From Eubacteriaceae bacterium (GTDB lineage Bacteria; Bacillota; Clostridia; Eubacteriales; Eubacteriaceae), in contig JAENWK010000008.1 of the NCBI GenBank assembly GCA_016650045.1, positions 1 to 46,947 on the forward strand: a stretch of 46,947 nt of DNA, read 5' to 3'. Position numbers and translations under genes: made by a program. Below the pieces are notes generated by a model. That model saw only the letters and a list, made by a program, of their open reading frames with translations, was not told the DNA's origin and did no database searches. Below, piece after piece: positions 1 to 7,395 of this stretch; positions within the stretch are counted from its first letter, which is position 1; the number at the start of each line of letters is the position of its first letter.

Positions 1-111
<111 letters not shown>

Positions 112-119
112 ATAATTAA

Positions 120-148
120 TTGACAGCGACCAAAATTTTACATATAAT
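120..148 (+). promoter_or_regulatory. Sigma-A promoter for rpsU-yqeY
   Basis: A full-consensus promoter: TTGACA at 120-125, a 17-base spacer and TATAAT at 143-148. The predicted start is about 155, giving a leader of about 64 bases before rpsU. This is among the best promoter matches in the window, fitting a ribosomal-protein gene. Confidence 0.85.
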
Positions 149-218
149 ATAAGTTGACTCATACCATGTCAGAAAATTGTTCCAGAAATCATGAACGGAT
201 TAGAGGGGGGGGTTAAAA

Positions 219-401
219 ATGTCAGAAGTAAAAATTAAAGAAAACGAAACACTCGAAAGTGCATTGCGAAGATTTAAAAGAAAAACAGCAATGGCGGGTG
301 TAATGTCTGAAATTCGTAAGAGAGAGCATTACGAAAAGCCAAGCGTAAAGCGTAAAAGAAAATCAGAAGCAGCAAGAAAAAGAAAGATGAAAAAAAGATA
401 G
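219..401 (+). CDS. rpsU: 30S ribosomal protein bS21
   Basis: Sixty residues, the usual size for Gram-positive bS21, which sits at the 30S platform beside the anti-Shine-Dalgarno end of 16S rRNA and aids initiation. The sequence shows the family pattern: an acidic N-terminal strand with the ESALRRFKR motif (residues 13-21), then a strongly basic tail rich in Lys and Arg (residues 44-60). The ATG is preceded by a ribosome binding site that contains a run of eight G at 205-212. It is followed 11 bases later by yqeY, the standard Firmicute arrangement, and the two share the promoter at 120-148 and the terminator at 872-904. Confidence 0.97.
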   Translation: MSEVKIKENETLESALRRFKRKTAMAGVMSEIRKREHYEKPSVKRKRKSEAARKRKMKKR

Positions 402-412
402 GATGTGACTAT

Positions 413-859
413 TTGGCATTAAAGGATCAACTACAGGCTGATTTAAAGACTGCAATGAAGAACAAGGAAAAGATAAGAAAGTCCACCATTACCATGATTC
501 GAGCTGCTGTTTTACAGGTAGAGAAGGATAATATGGTTGAATTGGGGGATGAAGAAATCCTTGGGATTATTGCAAAACAGCTCAAGCAGTGTCGGGATAG
601 CCTGGCGGAGTTTGAGAAAGCTCAAAGAGACGATTTAATCCAGCAGGCTCATGCAGAAATTGCAGTAATAACGAGCTACCTTCCTACACAATTGACGGCT
701 GATCAAATCAGAGCCATTGTGAATGAAACAATTCAAGAAACTGGAGCGGTTGACGCCAAAGACATGGGTAAAATTATGGGTGTCCTAATGCCGAAGGTTA
801 AAGGTCGTGCAGATGGAAAACTTGTGAATCAAGTTGTCAGGGAAAGCCTGATTTCATAA
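413..859 (+). CDS. yqeY: GatB/YqeY domain protein
   Basis: This 148-residue protein matches the size of Bacillus YqeY. It is a stand-alone version of the helical tail domain of GatB, the amidotransferase subunit that binds tRNA; the cellular role of the free form is not settled. Seen here: an N-terminal helical bundle (ADLKTAMKNKEKIRKSTI, about residues 10-27) and the C-terminal part with GAVDAKDMGKIMGVLMPKVKGRADG, characteristic of the family. The start is TTG with GGATGTGA upstream, chosen because it begins at the conserved N terminus and leaves an 11-base gap after rpsU. Co-transcription with rpsU is likely. Family call is firm, function unknown. Confidence 0.93.
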   Translation: MALKDQLQADLKTAMKNKEKIRKSTITMIRAAVLQVEKDNMVELGDEEILGIIAKQLKQCRDSLAEFEKAQRDDLIQQAHAEIAVITSYLPTQLTADQIRAIVNETIQETGAVDAKDMGKIMGVLMPKVKGRADGKLVNQVVRESLIS

Positions 860-871
860 ATAGCACACAGA

Positions 872-904
872 GAAGCTTGTCCCAAAGACAAGCTTCTTTT
901 TTTA
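872..904 (+). terminator. Rho-independent terminator after yqeY
   Basis: A perfect 10-base stem, GAAGCTTGTC (872-881) with GACAAGCTTC (887-896), a 5-base loop and a run of eight T. It ends the rpsU-yqeY unit. Confidence 0.93.
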
Positions 905-1022
905 TGGAAAAAATTACATGCGAATCATAAATGCACAAAAATATCCAGAGGACCTGGCTATATGATTATTTAAGATTGCGGTGATATAATTTAATGCAAC
1001 GAATAAACTTCTGGAGGGTCTC

Positions 1023-3392
1023 ATGGAAAACTACATCAATCCTGAGTTTGGTTTAACCCAGACACAGGTAGACGAAAGGGTAAAAGAGGGTAAGATTAAC
1101 TCTCAACCTAAATCAAAAGCAAAAACCATTAGTGCGATTATTAGGGATAATATTTTAACTCTGTTTAATATCCTTAACATTATTTTGGCCTTAATGGTTA
1201 TTTTTGTCGCATCCTATCGAAATCTGCTTTTTATTAATATCGTGATAATAAATACCATCATTGGGATTGTTCAGGAAATAAAGGCAAAGAAGACCGTCGA
1301 TAAGCTTTCATTGATTTCTCAGCCACATACCACTGTCCTGCGGGAAGGACAACGACAGGTGATCAACTTTGAAAACATTGTTCTGGATGATGTGTTGATC
1401 TTAACACCGGGCAAACAAATCCCTTCTGACAGTGTCGTGATTAAAGGCGAAATCGAAGTGAATGAATCCTTGTTAACCGGAGAGTCAGAACCCCTTATTA
1501 AACGACTGGGGGAGTCGCTTCTTTCAGGAAGTTTTGTTATTTCCGGTGAAGGAACGGTTCAAGTGACACATGTGGGAGTGGAAAATTATGCTGCAAAATT
1601 AGCTGATGATGCAAAAGTAATGAAGAAACTAAATTCGGAGATCATGCGTGCGCTGAAACTCATTATGAAGGTTATCGGCATTGTTATTGTTCCCATTGGG
1701 ATTTTGCTCATGTACAATCAAATTGTTTTTCAGGGGTTGAGTTTACAGGCAGGTGTGGTTGCAACTGTAGCAGCCCTGATTGGGATGATTCCAGAAGGTT
1801 TAGTCCTTTTAACCAGTGTGGCTTTGGCAGTCGGTGTGATCCGACTGGGGCATTATAAAACCTTGGTTCAGGAACTCTATGGTATTGAAACCCTGGCCCG
1901 GGTGGATATGCTTTGTCTTGATAAAACCGGTACCATTACAGAAGGCAACATGGAAGTGCTGTCTTTGGAAATATTGAAAAACGAAAAGAATCCGGTTCAG
2001 GGGTTACGGGCATTGGTCGCCAATGTTAAGGATGATAATGCCACGTTTAAAGCATTAAAAGATTATTTCAAAGGAGAACCACCTCAATGGCGATGCGAAA
2101 AGATTATTCCCTTTTCTTCGGCACGGAAATGGAGTGGGGCCAATTTTGGAGGATTTGGGACCTATATCATTGGCGCCCCGGAAAATATTCTGGGAAGTCA
2201 ATATCACAGTATCCGGGATAAAGTTGAAACCTATGCAAGCCAGGGCAATCGGGTTTTAATGATCGGATATTCCAATAGCTCATTTAGGGGTGACTATGAA
2301 TTGCCGGATAATATCGAAACCATTGCCCTTCTTCCCATGGGTGATAAGATTCGTCCGGATGCAAAAAAAACATTGGAATTTTTTCATAATCAGGGAGTTA
2401 CTATCAAGGTGATTTCCGGTGATAATCCCATAACGGTATCTCAGGTGGCCAAACGGGCCGGACTTTGGGATTCGGATCATTACATTGATGCGTCAGTCTT
2501 AACCACTGATGAGGAAGTTAGACGAGCAGCCTTGACTTATACTGTTTTTGGTCGGGTGACCCCAAACCAGAAAAAGGTGCTGATTAAGGCCCTTAAGGAA
2601 GCAGGACACACCGTGGCCATGACCGGGGATGGCGTTAACGATGTGCTGGCCCTTCGGGAAGCTGATTGCAGTATTGCCATGGCGGAAGGCAGCGATGCCA
2701 CCCGTCAGGTAGCACAGCTCGTGCTTCTAGATTCCAATTTTGCCAGTCTTACCCGAGTTCTCATGGAAGGACGACGTGTCATTAACAACATTAGGCGGGT
2801 AGCTTCACTTTTTTTGGTGAAGACGATTTTTTCGTTTTTATTGGCAATCATTGTGATCGTAGCCAATAAGGCCTATCCCTTTGTTCCCATACAGCTTACT
2901 TTAATTAGCACTCTCACCATTGGTATACCTGCCTTTTTTTTAGCCCTGGAACCCAATAAAAATAGGGTTACAGGATATTTTCTTGAGTATGTTCTAAAAA
3001 AATCCATACCAGGTGCTATGGCCATTGTGGTGAATATTATTGTCATTCTGATCCTTGGCGGTTTGGTTCCTTTAACCAAAATGGAAATATCAACTCTTTC
3101 CGTGATTTTAACCGGATTAACCGGATTGATTATTCTCTTTAGAGTCTGCCAGCCCATGAACAGTAAACGGTGGGGATTATTTTTTGTTATGACGGCGGGC
3201 TTTGTTTTCCCGATTCTTTTTTTAGAAAATCTTTTCTTCCTCGTACAGATCAGTGAATTCACATGGGTGATGGTAGCCATTTTGATTGTTTTATTGATAG
3301 GGATTTATCCATTAATCAAACTTTTTACCTGGTTGGTCACACTTATTGAGGGTTATTATTTTCAATGGAAAAAAAAAGAAAAAAGAGCCTGA
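1023..3392 (+). CDS. Cation-transporting P-type ATPase, CtpE-like
   Basis: A 789-residue membrane ATPase. All P-type signatures are visible: TGES (152-155, actuator domain), DKTGT with the phosphorylated Asp300 (300-304) and GDGVND (535-540, hinge of the P domain). Hydrophobic segments lie around residues 43-64, 68-84, 212-231 and 245-275, with a further set in the last 200 residues. The fourth segment has PEGL (257-260) followed by VLLTS, the pattern of the CtpE group; mycobacterial CtpE has been linked to calcium uptake. No N-terminal heavy-metal domain or CPC motif is present, which argues against Cu/Cd/Zn export. The ATG follows GGAGGG at a good distance. It appears to be a single-gene unit. 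Ion specificity is inferred. Confidence 0.85.
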   Translation: MENYINPEFGLTQTQVDERVKEGKINSQPKSKAKTISAIIRDNILTLFNILNIILALMVIFVASYRNLLFINIVIINTIIGIVQEIKAKKTVDKLSLISQPHTTVLREGQRQVINFENIVLDDVLILTPGKQIPSDSVVIKGEIEVNESLLTGESEPLIKRLGESLLSGSFVISGEGTVQVTHVGVENYAAKLADDAKVMKKLNSEIMRALKLIMKVIGIVIVPIGILLMYNQIVFQGLSLQAGVVATVAALIGMIPEGLVLLTSVALAVGVIRLGHYKTLVQELYGIETLARVDMLCLDKTGTITEGNMEVLSLEILKNEKNPVQGLRALVANVKDDNATFKALKDYFKGEPPQWRCEKIIPFSSARKWSGANFGGFGTYIIGAPENILGSQYHSIRDKVETYASQGNRVLMIGYSNSSFRGDYELPDNIETIALLPMGDKIRPDAKKTLEFFHNQGVTIKVISGDNPITVSQVAKRAGLWDSDHYIDASVLTTDEEVRRAALTYTVFGRVTPNQKKVLIKALKEAGHTVAMTGDGVNDVLALREADCSIAMAEGSDATRQVAQLVLLDSNFASLTRVLMEGRRVINNIRRVASLFLVKTIFSFLLAIIVIVANKAYPFVPIQLTLISTLTIGIPAFFLALEPNKNRVTGYFLEYVLKKSIPGAMAIVVNIIVILILGGLVPLTKMEISTLSVILTGLTGLIILFRVCQPMNSKRWGLFFVMTAGFVFPILFLENLFFLVQISEFTWVMVAILIVLLIGIYPLIKLFTWLVTLIEGYYFQWKKKEKRA

Positions 3393-3556
3393 AGAAGAGG
3401 TCGAAAAAAAACAAAAGTTGTTTTTCAGTTTTAGATAAAAGAATGATCTATAACTAAAAAAAGACTTGCGTTTATATCGGTACCTATGCTAAAATAAATA
3501 AGTCGTAACGCGAAAGAAACTTAGTTAATAACCGAAATAAAAAAGTTAAAAATTGC

Positions 3557-3585
3557 TTGACAAAAACATCGGAAACATATACAAT
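3557..3585 (+). promoter_or_regulatory. Promoter of the tRNA operon
   Basis: TTGACA (3557-3562), a 17-base spacer and TACAAT (3580-3585), ending 14 bases before the first tRNA. It is the only strong promoter ahead of the three tRNA genes. Confidence 0.8.
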
Positions 3586-3599
3586 AAAGGACGTTGCAT

Positions 3600-3676
3600 C
3601 GAGGTGTAGCGCAGTTTGGTAGCGCACATGGTTTGGGACCATGGGGCCGGAGGTTCGAATCCTCTCACCTCGACCA
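3600..3676 (+). tRNA. tRNA-Pro (UGG)
   Basis: A 77-base cloverleaf including an encoded CCA. The acceptor stem pairs CGAGGTG (3600-3606) with CACCTCG (3666-3672). The anticodon stem CATGG/CCATG closes a TTTGGGA loop, giving anticodon TGG. The T arm contains GGTTCGAATCC. First gene of a three-tRNA operon. Confidence 0.96.
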
Positions 3677-3697
3677 TTTAAAAAAAAGACATTTTTG

Positions 3698-3774
3698 GGG
3701 CCTTTAGCTCAGTTGGTTAGAGCAACCGGCTCATAACCGGTAGGTCCGGGGTTCGAGCCCCTGAAGGCCCACCA
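3698..3774 (+). tRNA. tRNA with CAU anticodon (Met elongator or Ile2)
   Basis: A 77-base cloverleaf with encoded CCA. The acceptor pairs GGGCCTT (3698-3704) with AAGGCCC (3764-3770); the anticodon stem ACCGG/CCGGT closes a CTCATAA loop, anticodon CAT. A normal G1-C72 pair and no GGG/CCC anticodon-stem pattern rule out the initiator. The body resembles the minor isoleucine tRNA of Bacillus, whose C34 is changed to lysidine by TilS so that it reads AUA, as much as it resembles elongator Met; sequence alone does not decide. Confidence 0.93.
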
Positions 3775-3812
3775 TATTTTTTTTGGCTCGAATTTTACAT
3801 AGAACACAGGAT

Positions 3813-3924
<112 letters not shown>

Positions 3925-4075
3925 GAAAAAGCAAAAAAGCTCAGGAAGGTAAGCATAAGCAGAGAACCCAAATTTTTTATTTGGTGTGAATCGCTTAGTC
4001 AAGCAAATTCTTTTCTGCCACAAGCTTTTGAAATAGGAACGAACAATTGAATTAGTATTAGTAAATGTAATTTGT

Positions 4076-4162
4076 AGAGGACTGAAAATCCTCGTGTCGG
4101 TGGTTCAATTCTGCCTTTGGGCACCACTAAAGAAGCTAACAGCGAGAGCTGTTTTTTTTATG
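4076..4162 (+). repeat. Direct repeat copy 2: truncated tRNA-Phe (pseudo-tRNA) plus terminator
   Basis: A copy of 3838-3924 that starts inside the anticodon stem, so the acceptor 5' strand and D arm are missing and it cannot fold as a tRNA. It keeps the GAA anticodon region, T arm, CCA and terminator hairpin. Differences from copy 1 are a T in the T-arm segment, a C for T in the spacer and a shorter T run. The 151 bases between the copies hold no convincing gene. Confidence 0.8.
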
Positions 4163-4233
4163 CCTTTTTTTATTGAAAAAGGCAATAATGGCTATGCCAT
4201 TGCTTAACATACTAAGGAAGAGGATGTTAAGCA

Positions 4234-4311
4234 ATGATACAGAAAGCTACTGACGAATTTGGTTATTCAGACCTGCGATTAATAAAAATCCTGGGCTGGA
4301 ATGAAGAATAA
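4234..4311 (+). CDS. Very short ORF, unrecognised
   Basis: Twenty-five codons from an ATG at 4234 to TAA, ending exactly where the convergent DUF815 gene ends. AGGAAGAGG lies in the loop of the palindrome 4198-4236 and could serve as a ribosome binding site; the ATG itself is the end of that palindrome. The predicted peptide is soluble, with no motif I recognise. It may be a remnant C-terminal piece or chance; I give it little weight. Confidence 0.15.
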   Translation: MIQKATDEFGYSDLRLIKILGWNEE

Positions 4312-5634
4312 CTATTCTTTCAATTCCAGTCGTTTTTGTTCGCTTAATAAATAATGAATCAATTGCTCGGCAGTACGGCCTGAAGTATTAATATGGCGAC
4401 GTTCCCACATAATAGCCCGGGACTCAAGCTCAGAGGGATCCATGATGACTCCCTGAGATTTTGCCAGTTCATGGACGATGTGAAGATATTCCTGCTGATT
4501 TGGTGTGGAATAGGTCAGCACCAATCCAAAGCGGCTGCTCAGAGAAAGTTTTTCTTCCAGAACTTCACGGGCATTGACTGCATCTTCACGTTCACTGAAA
4601 CGTTCTTCTACTAAATGCCGCCGATTCGAGGTTGCATAGATACGAATATTATTGGGATTTTTCTCAAGAGAACCTTCAAGGACGCCCTTGAGAATTTTAT
4701 ATTCCTGATCTTTTGTCTCAAAAGTGAGGTCATCAATAAAGAGGATAAATGGGTAAGAACGATTACCCAGCTGTTTAAAAAGCTTGGGAATATAAGCCAG
4801 TTGATCTCTTTTGATTTCGATAATTTTCAATCGAGTATTGCGAAAGAAATGAAGTAAGGCGAGAACAGTTGAGGATTTTCCTGTACCCATACTGCCCTGA
4901 AGCAATACATTAAGCCCTTGCCGATAATCAATTAAGGCTTGAGTATTATTGATGATTTCTGTTTTTTGCAGGGTATTGCCCACAAGATCATCCATGGTTT
5001 GAGTGCTTGCTTTAGTAATGGGAATAAGCTGGCCTGATGCATTGATTTTGAAAGACCCGTTATTCAGAAAAATACCCAAACCATTGTCGTAAATAAATTG
5101 ATTTAAAGCATACAGAAAACCGACGGGATTATTTTTTTGGATTGCTTCGATTAACGGCGTAGTTTGTGAACTTGATGGAAAAATCTCTTTTGAAATAATG
5201 TTTTCAGAGTCGATAAAATATTTGTTTATAAAGTCATCCCAGGGGAAGTTTAACATTTGTAACAAAATAGTAACATCTTGTAACATGCTATCATAGAAGT
5301 GATGATTTGTTTTCACAAGTTGGGATTCACAAAACATAGTGAGTGAATTTTCATCGTTAAAAATGTTTCCAAGTAAAAAATACTGCCAAAGCGATTTGCC
5401 TATCGGGTGTTTTGAAAGCGCAAACTCAGGTTTCATATAGTCCTCTATAAGGATTGATTTTAAATGATAATAAGCCTCGATCAATTCAGGAGATGGGTTA
5501 TTATCAATTGATTTCTCAGATTCGCTTAAGATATTGGAAAAGCATTTTATGAGAGGTATATTATTAATTTCACGGAAAAAAACGAGTTGCAAAGGGGTTG
5601 TGCTGGTTAAGGGTTTTAGTTTGATCTCTTTCAT
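4312..5634 (-). CDS. DUF815-family ATP-binding protein
   Basis: A 440-residue AAA-type ATPase of the DUF815 group common in Clostridia, with no assigned substrate. Walker A is GSMGTGKSS (about residues 247-255), Walker B is FILFIDDLTFE (about 297-307), followed by the sensor segment IRIYATSNRRHLVEERFSER. The first 200 residues are a variable helical region without a recognised domain; the C-terminal part ends with the EQLIHYLL helix typical of the lid domain. Length fits the family. ATG at 5634 is followed by a normal N terminus. The gene stands alone on the minus strand, convergent with the tRNA region. The family call is strong; biological role unknown. Confidence 0.88.
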   Translation of the reverse strand: MKEIKLKPLTSTTPLQLVFFREINNIPLIKCFSNILSESEKSIDNNPSPELIEAYYHLKSILIEDYMKPEFALSKHPIGKSLWQYFLLGNIFNDENSLTMFCESQLVKTNHHFYDSMLQDVTILLQMLNFPWDDFINKYFIDSENIISKEIFPSSSQTTPLIEAIQKNNPVGFLYALNQFIYDNGLGIFLNNGSFKINASGQLIPITKASTQTMDDLVGNTLQKTEIINNTQALIDYRQGLNVLLQGSMGTGKSSTVLALLHFFRNTRLKIIEIKRDQLAYIPKLFKQLGNRSYPFILFIDDLTFETKDQEYKILKGVLEGSLEKNPNNIRIYATSNRRHLVEERFSEREDAVNAREVLEEKLSLSSRFGLVLTYSTPNQQEYLHIVHELAKSQGVIMDPSELESRAIMWERRHINTSGRTAEQLIHYLLSEQKRLELKE

Positions 5635-5757
5635 GTGTCACCGTCCATTATGTAATTTTATTTCCTTAAAATTATAACACAAAACCTTTAACATTGTTAA
5701 TAAATAACAAAGAACAAAGAACTTGTAAATATATGATCAACGTGGTATCATTCTTGT

Positions 5758-5850
5758 AAAGAAATTGTAACGAGGAGAAACCCTAAATATTTAATGATTA
5801 AAAAAAGTTTTGTCTACAACCTAGGATGCCTTTGATTGGCATTTTTTTTA
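5758..5850 (+). ncRNA. Candidate short transcript (about 90 nt), small RNA or leader peptide
   Basis: Bounded by the promoter at 5723-5751 and a hairpin ATGCC/GGCAT (5826-5842) followed by eight T. It includes GAGGAG at 5773-5778 and a 13-codon frame (5794-5835) whose stop falls in the terminator loop, but the spacing from GAGGAG to that ATG (15 bases) is long. No known RNA family is recognised. Confidence 0.3.
5826..5850 (+). terminator. Rho-independent terminator
   Basis: ATGCC, a 7-base loop, GGCAT and a T run. It lies upstream of the promoter for the secreted-protein gene at 5941. Confidence 0.65.
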
Positions 5851-5869
5851 TGATAAAATAAGAAAATCC

Positions 5870-5898
5870 TTGCCGATAAAAAATAAATATGATAGTAT
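5870..5898 (+). promoter_or_regulatory. Promoter for the 5941 gene
   Basis: TTGCCG and TAGTAT with a 17-base spacer; predicted start about 5905, 36 bases before the ATG. Confidence 0.55.
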
Positions 5899-5940
5899 GC
5901 TGTAAATAATATGTAACGAAAAATAACAAGGGGTAAAGAT

Positions 5941-6498
5941 ATGCACGAGGATGTAAAGACCGAACGAGAAAAAAGAAAAAAAATAAGACAACGAAAAAAA
6001 ATGCGCAGCACTATTGTAGCCATTACCCTTTTAATTGTAATCATGACGGTGGGAGTGGTGAATGCCCAAACACAGGGATATGAAGTTTTTTATCAGGGTC
6101 ACAGTCTTGGTTTTGTTCGAACGATGGGAGTATTTGATTCAGCAGTTGAACAACTAGAAGCAGGTCTTCGCAAGAGTTACAATAATGATGCTATTACCCT
6201 TGGTAATGGCTTTGAACTTGCGCAGGGCAGGGTTGAAAATCCTATGAATCTTGAAACATGTAACCAGGTTCTATTGAATAGTGGGATTGAACTTTATGTC
6301 AATGGTGCGATTATTTTAATCGATAATCAGGAAATAGGTGCCCTGGCATCTCTTGATGAAGCACAAAGTCTGATTAAAACCTATGAAAATCTATATCCCA
6401 ATGCCAACAATATCCGAACGATTGAAACAACGATTCCCTTAGCCGACACCAAGGATTTTGGAACAATACTTTCGCATATTAAAGGGATGAACAAATAA
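5941..6498 (+). CDS. Small secreted or membrane-anchored protein, unknown function
   Basis: A 185-residue protein with a highly basic N terminus (residues 8-23, many Lys and Arg), one hydrophobic segment (about 24-41) ending near VNAQ, and a soluble extracellular part. The soluble part holds two similar units, YEVFYQGHSLGFV (about 48-60) and IELYVNGAIILIDNQEIGALA (about 116-136), each followed by a helix with a DSAVEQL or DEAQSLI pattern. This strand-strand-helix unit resembles the N-terminal repeats of clostridial M23 peptidases and G5-containing cell-wall proteins, but no peptidase or G5 domain follows. RBS AAGGGG precedes the ATG. It may be a truncated or stand-alone wall-associated module. 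Function is not known. Confidence 0.7.
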   Translation: MHEDVKTEREKRKKIRQRKKMRSTIVAITLLIVIMTVGVVNAQTQGYEVFYQGHSLGFVRTMGVFDSAVEQLEAGLRKSYNNDAITLGNGFELAQGRVENPMNLETCNQVLLNSGIELYVNGAIILIDNQEIGALASLDEAQSLIKTYENLYPNANNIRTIETTIPLADTKDFGTILSHIKGMNK

Positions 6499-6538
6499 TG
6501 CGGCACTGTTATGCTATACTTGGAAAACAAGATGTAAA

Positions 6539-6574
6539 ATCACCAGCAAATTGATGTTGGTGATTTTGTTTTCA
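6539..6574 (+). terminator. Hairpin terminator after the 5941 gene
   Basis: ATCACCA and TTGGTGAT arms around a loop of about ten bases, then TTTGTTTT. It separates the secreted-protein gene from recX. Confidence 0.65.
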
Positions 6575-6588
6575 AAGGAAGGAAGATA

Positions 6589-7269
6589 ATGAAACCTAAT
6601 CAAACTCAGAAAGCCATGGATTTGGCAGTAAAATATTTATCCTTTAAGGCCCGAACAGAATATGAAATGGTTGAATACCTGAAAAAAAAGAACATGGAAG
6701 AGGATACGATTGATCATGTGATGGCAAAGCTTCGAGAGTATCGCTATGTGAATGATGAAATTTACCTCAAAAATTATGTGGAATATAATCGACAGGTGAC
6801 TTTTTACGGGTCAAAGCGCATCCGGCAGGATCTTGGAAGGCGCGGTATCAGTGATGATTTGCTGCTGTGTTTAGAAGATCTTATCCCCAGGGAAGAAGAA
6901 CTTTTATGTTGTGAAGCCATGGCAGAGAAAAACATCAAAAAATTAAAAGGGCAATCGGTTCAGCAAAAACGTAAAAAGCTTTATGATAAGCTGAGTCGGA
7001 TGGGATATCCTTCAGATATGATTTCCGGGACCATCCGAACTTTGGATTTAGAGGAAGCGCCCATCGAATTATCCGAAGACGAGATTGCCCAAAAGCAAAT
7101 GAAAGAAATGGATAAGCTAAACCGGGATTATGACAAATATGAAAGAACTCACAAAAATAAGGGTTATAAAGGAAAAGACTTAGAATATCGGATAACAAAA
7201 AGTCTGATGGGCCGGGGATACTCCTATGAAATTATAAAAAACAAGATGGCTGAAATGAAAGAAGAATAA
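6589..7269 (+). CDS. recX: Regulatory protein RecX
   Basis: A 226-residue all-helical protein. RecX binds RecA filaments and modulates recombination and the SOS response. The N-terminal module AMDLAVKYLSFKARTEYEMVEYLKKK (about residues 9-34) and the following YVNDEIYLKNYVEYN segment (about 51-65) are the recognisable RecX signatures; three three-helix repeats follow, the last ending RITKSLMGRGYSYEIIKNKM. Length matches Gram-positive RecX, with a charged insertion between the second and third repeats. ATG follows GGAAGG. recA itself is not in the window. A REPIN-like element lies immediately downstream. Confidence 0.9.
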   Translation: MKPNQTQKAMDLAVKYLSFKARTEYEMVEYLKKKNMEEDTIDHVMAKLREYRYVNDEIYLKNYVEYNRQVTFYGSKRIRQDLGRRGISDDLLLCLEDLIPREEELLCCEAMAEKNIKKLKGQSVQQKRKKLYDKLSRMGYPSDMISGTIRTLDLEEAPIELSEDEIAQKQMKEMDKLNRDYDKYERTHKNKGYKGKDLEYRITKSLMGRGYSYEIIKNKMAEMKEE

Positions 7270-7283
7270 ATGAAAGGTCTAAC

Positions 7284-7385
7284 CCCCTGTAGGTGCGATT
7301 ATTAATCGCCCGCAGATGTTTTATTTGAATATCAACGGTTGAGTTTCCCATGACGCTGCGGGCGGGTACTACCCACCCCTATGGT
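7284..7385 (-). repeat. REPIN-like element, copy A (reverse orientation)
   Basis: About 100 bases with a hairpin at each end: GCGAT/ATCGC at 7295-7309 and a GC-rich GGGCGGGTA-type hairpin near 7359-7379. Read on the minus strand it aligns with copies B (19174-19282) and C (30534-30633): a GTAGGGGCG-type start, an ATGG(G)AAA.TCAAC core and a GGCGATTAATAAT-type end. Lies between convergent recX and pdxK. Confidence 0.7.
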
Positions 7386-7395
7386 GGTCATTGAC

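Larger units (their letters stand above)
3925..4311. other. Non-coding stretch between tRNA-Phe and the DUF815 gene
   Basis: Contents: 3925-4075, AT-rich sequence with no supportable ORF; 4076-4162, the tRNA-Phe 3' copy; 4161-4184, a perfect 9-base hairpin TGCCTTTTT/AAAAAGGCA; 4198-4236, a perfect 13-base palindrome CATTGCTTAACAT/ATGTTAAGCAATG around a 13-base loop; 4234-4311, a 25-codon reading frame. The whole stretch looks like the leftovers of a small integrated element. Confidence 0.5.
5635..5940. other. Intergenic region with two promoters and a terminator
   Basis: This divergent gap carries a plus-strand promoter (TTGTAA 5723-5728, 17 bases, TATCAT 5746-5751), a hairpin terminator at 5826-5850 and a second promoter (TTGCCG 5870-5875, 17 bases, TAGTAT 5893-5898) for the next gene. 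The left 60 bases supply the upstream region of the DUF815 gene. Confidence 0.55.

Noticed and set aside
154-212. Sixteen-codon leader ORF in the rpsU leader starting MSEN
   Set aside because: It resembles the start of rpsU in its first codons, but it has no ribosome binding site and probably arises by chance.
2873-3280. 135-codon minus-strand frame inside the P-type ATPase gene
   Set aside because: Fully antisense to a clear gene with no motif; a shadow of the ATPase reading frame.
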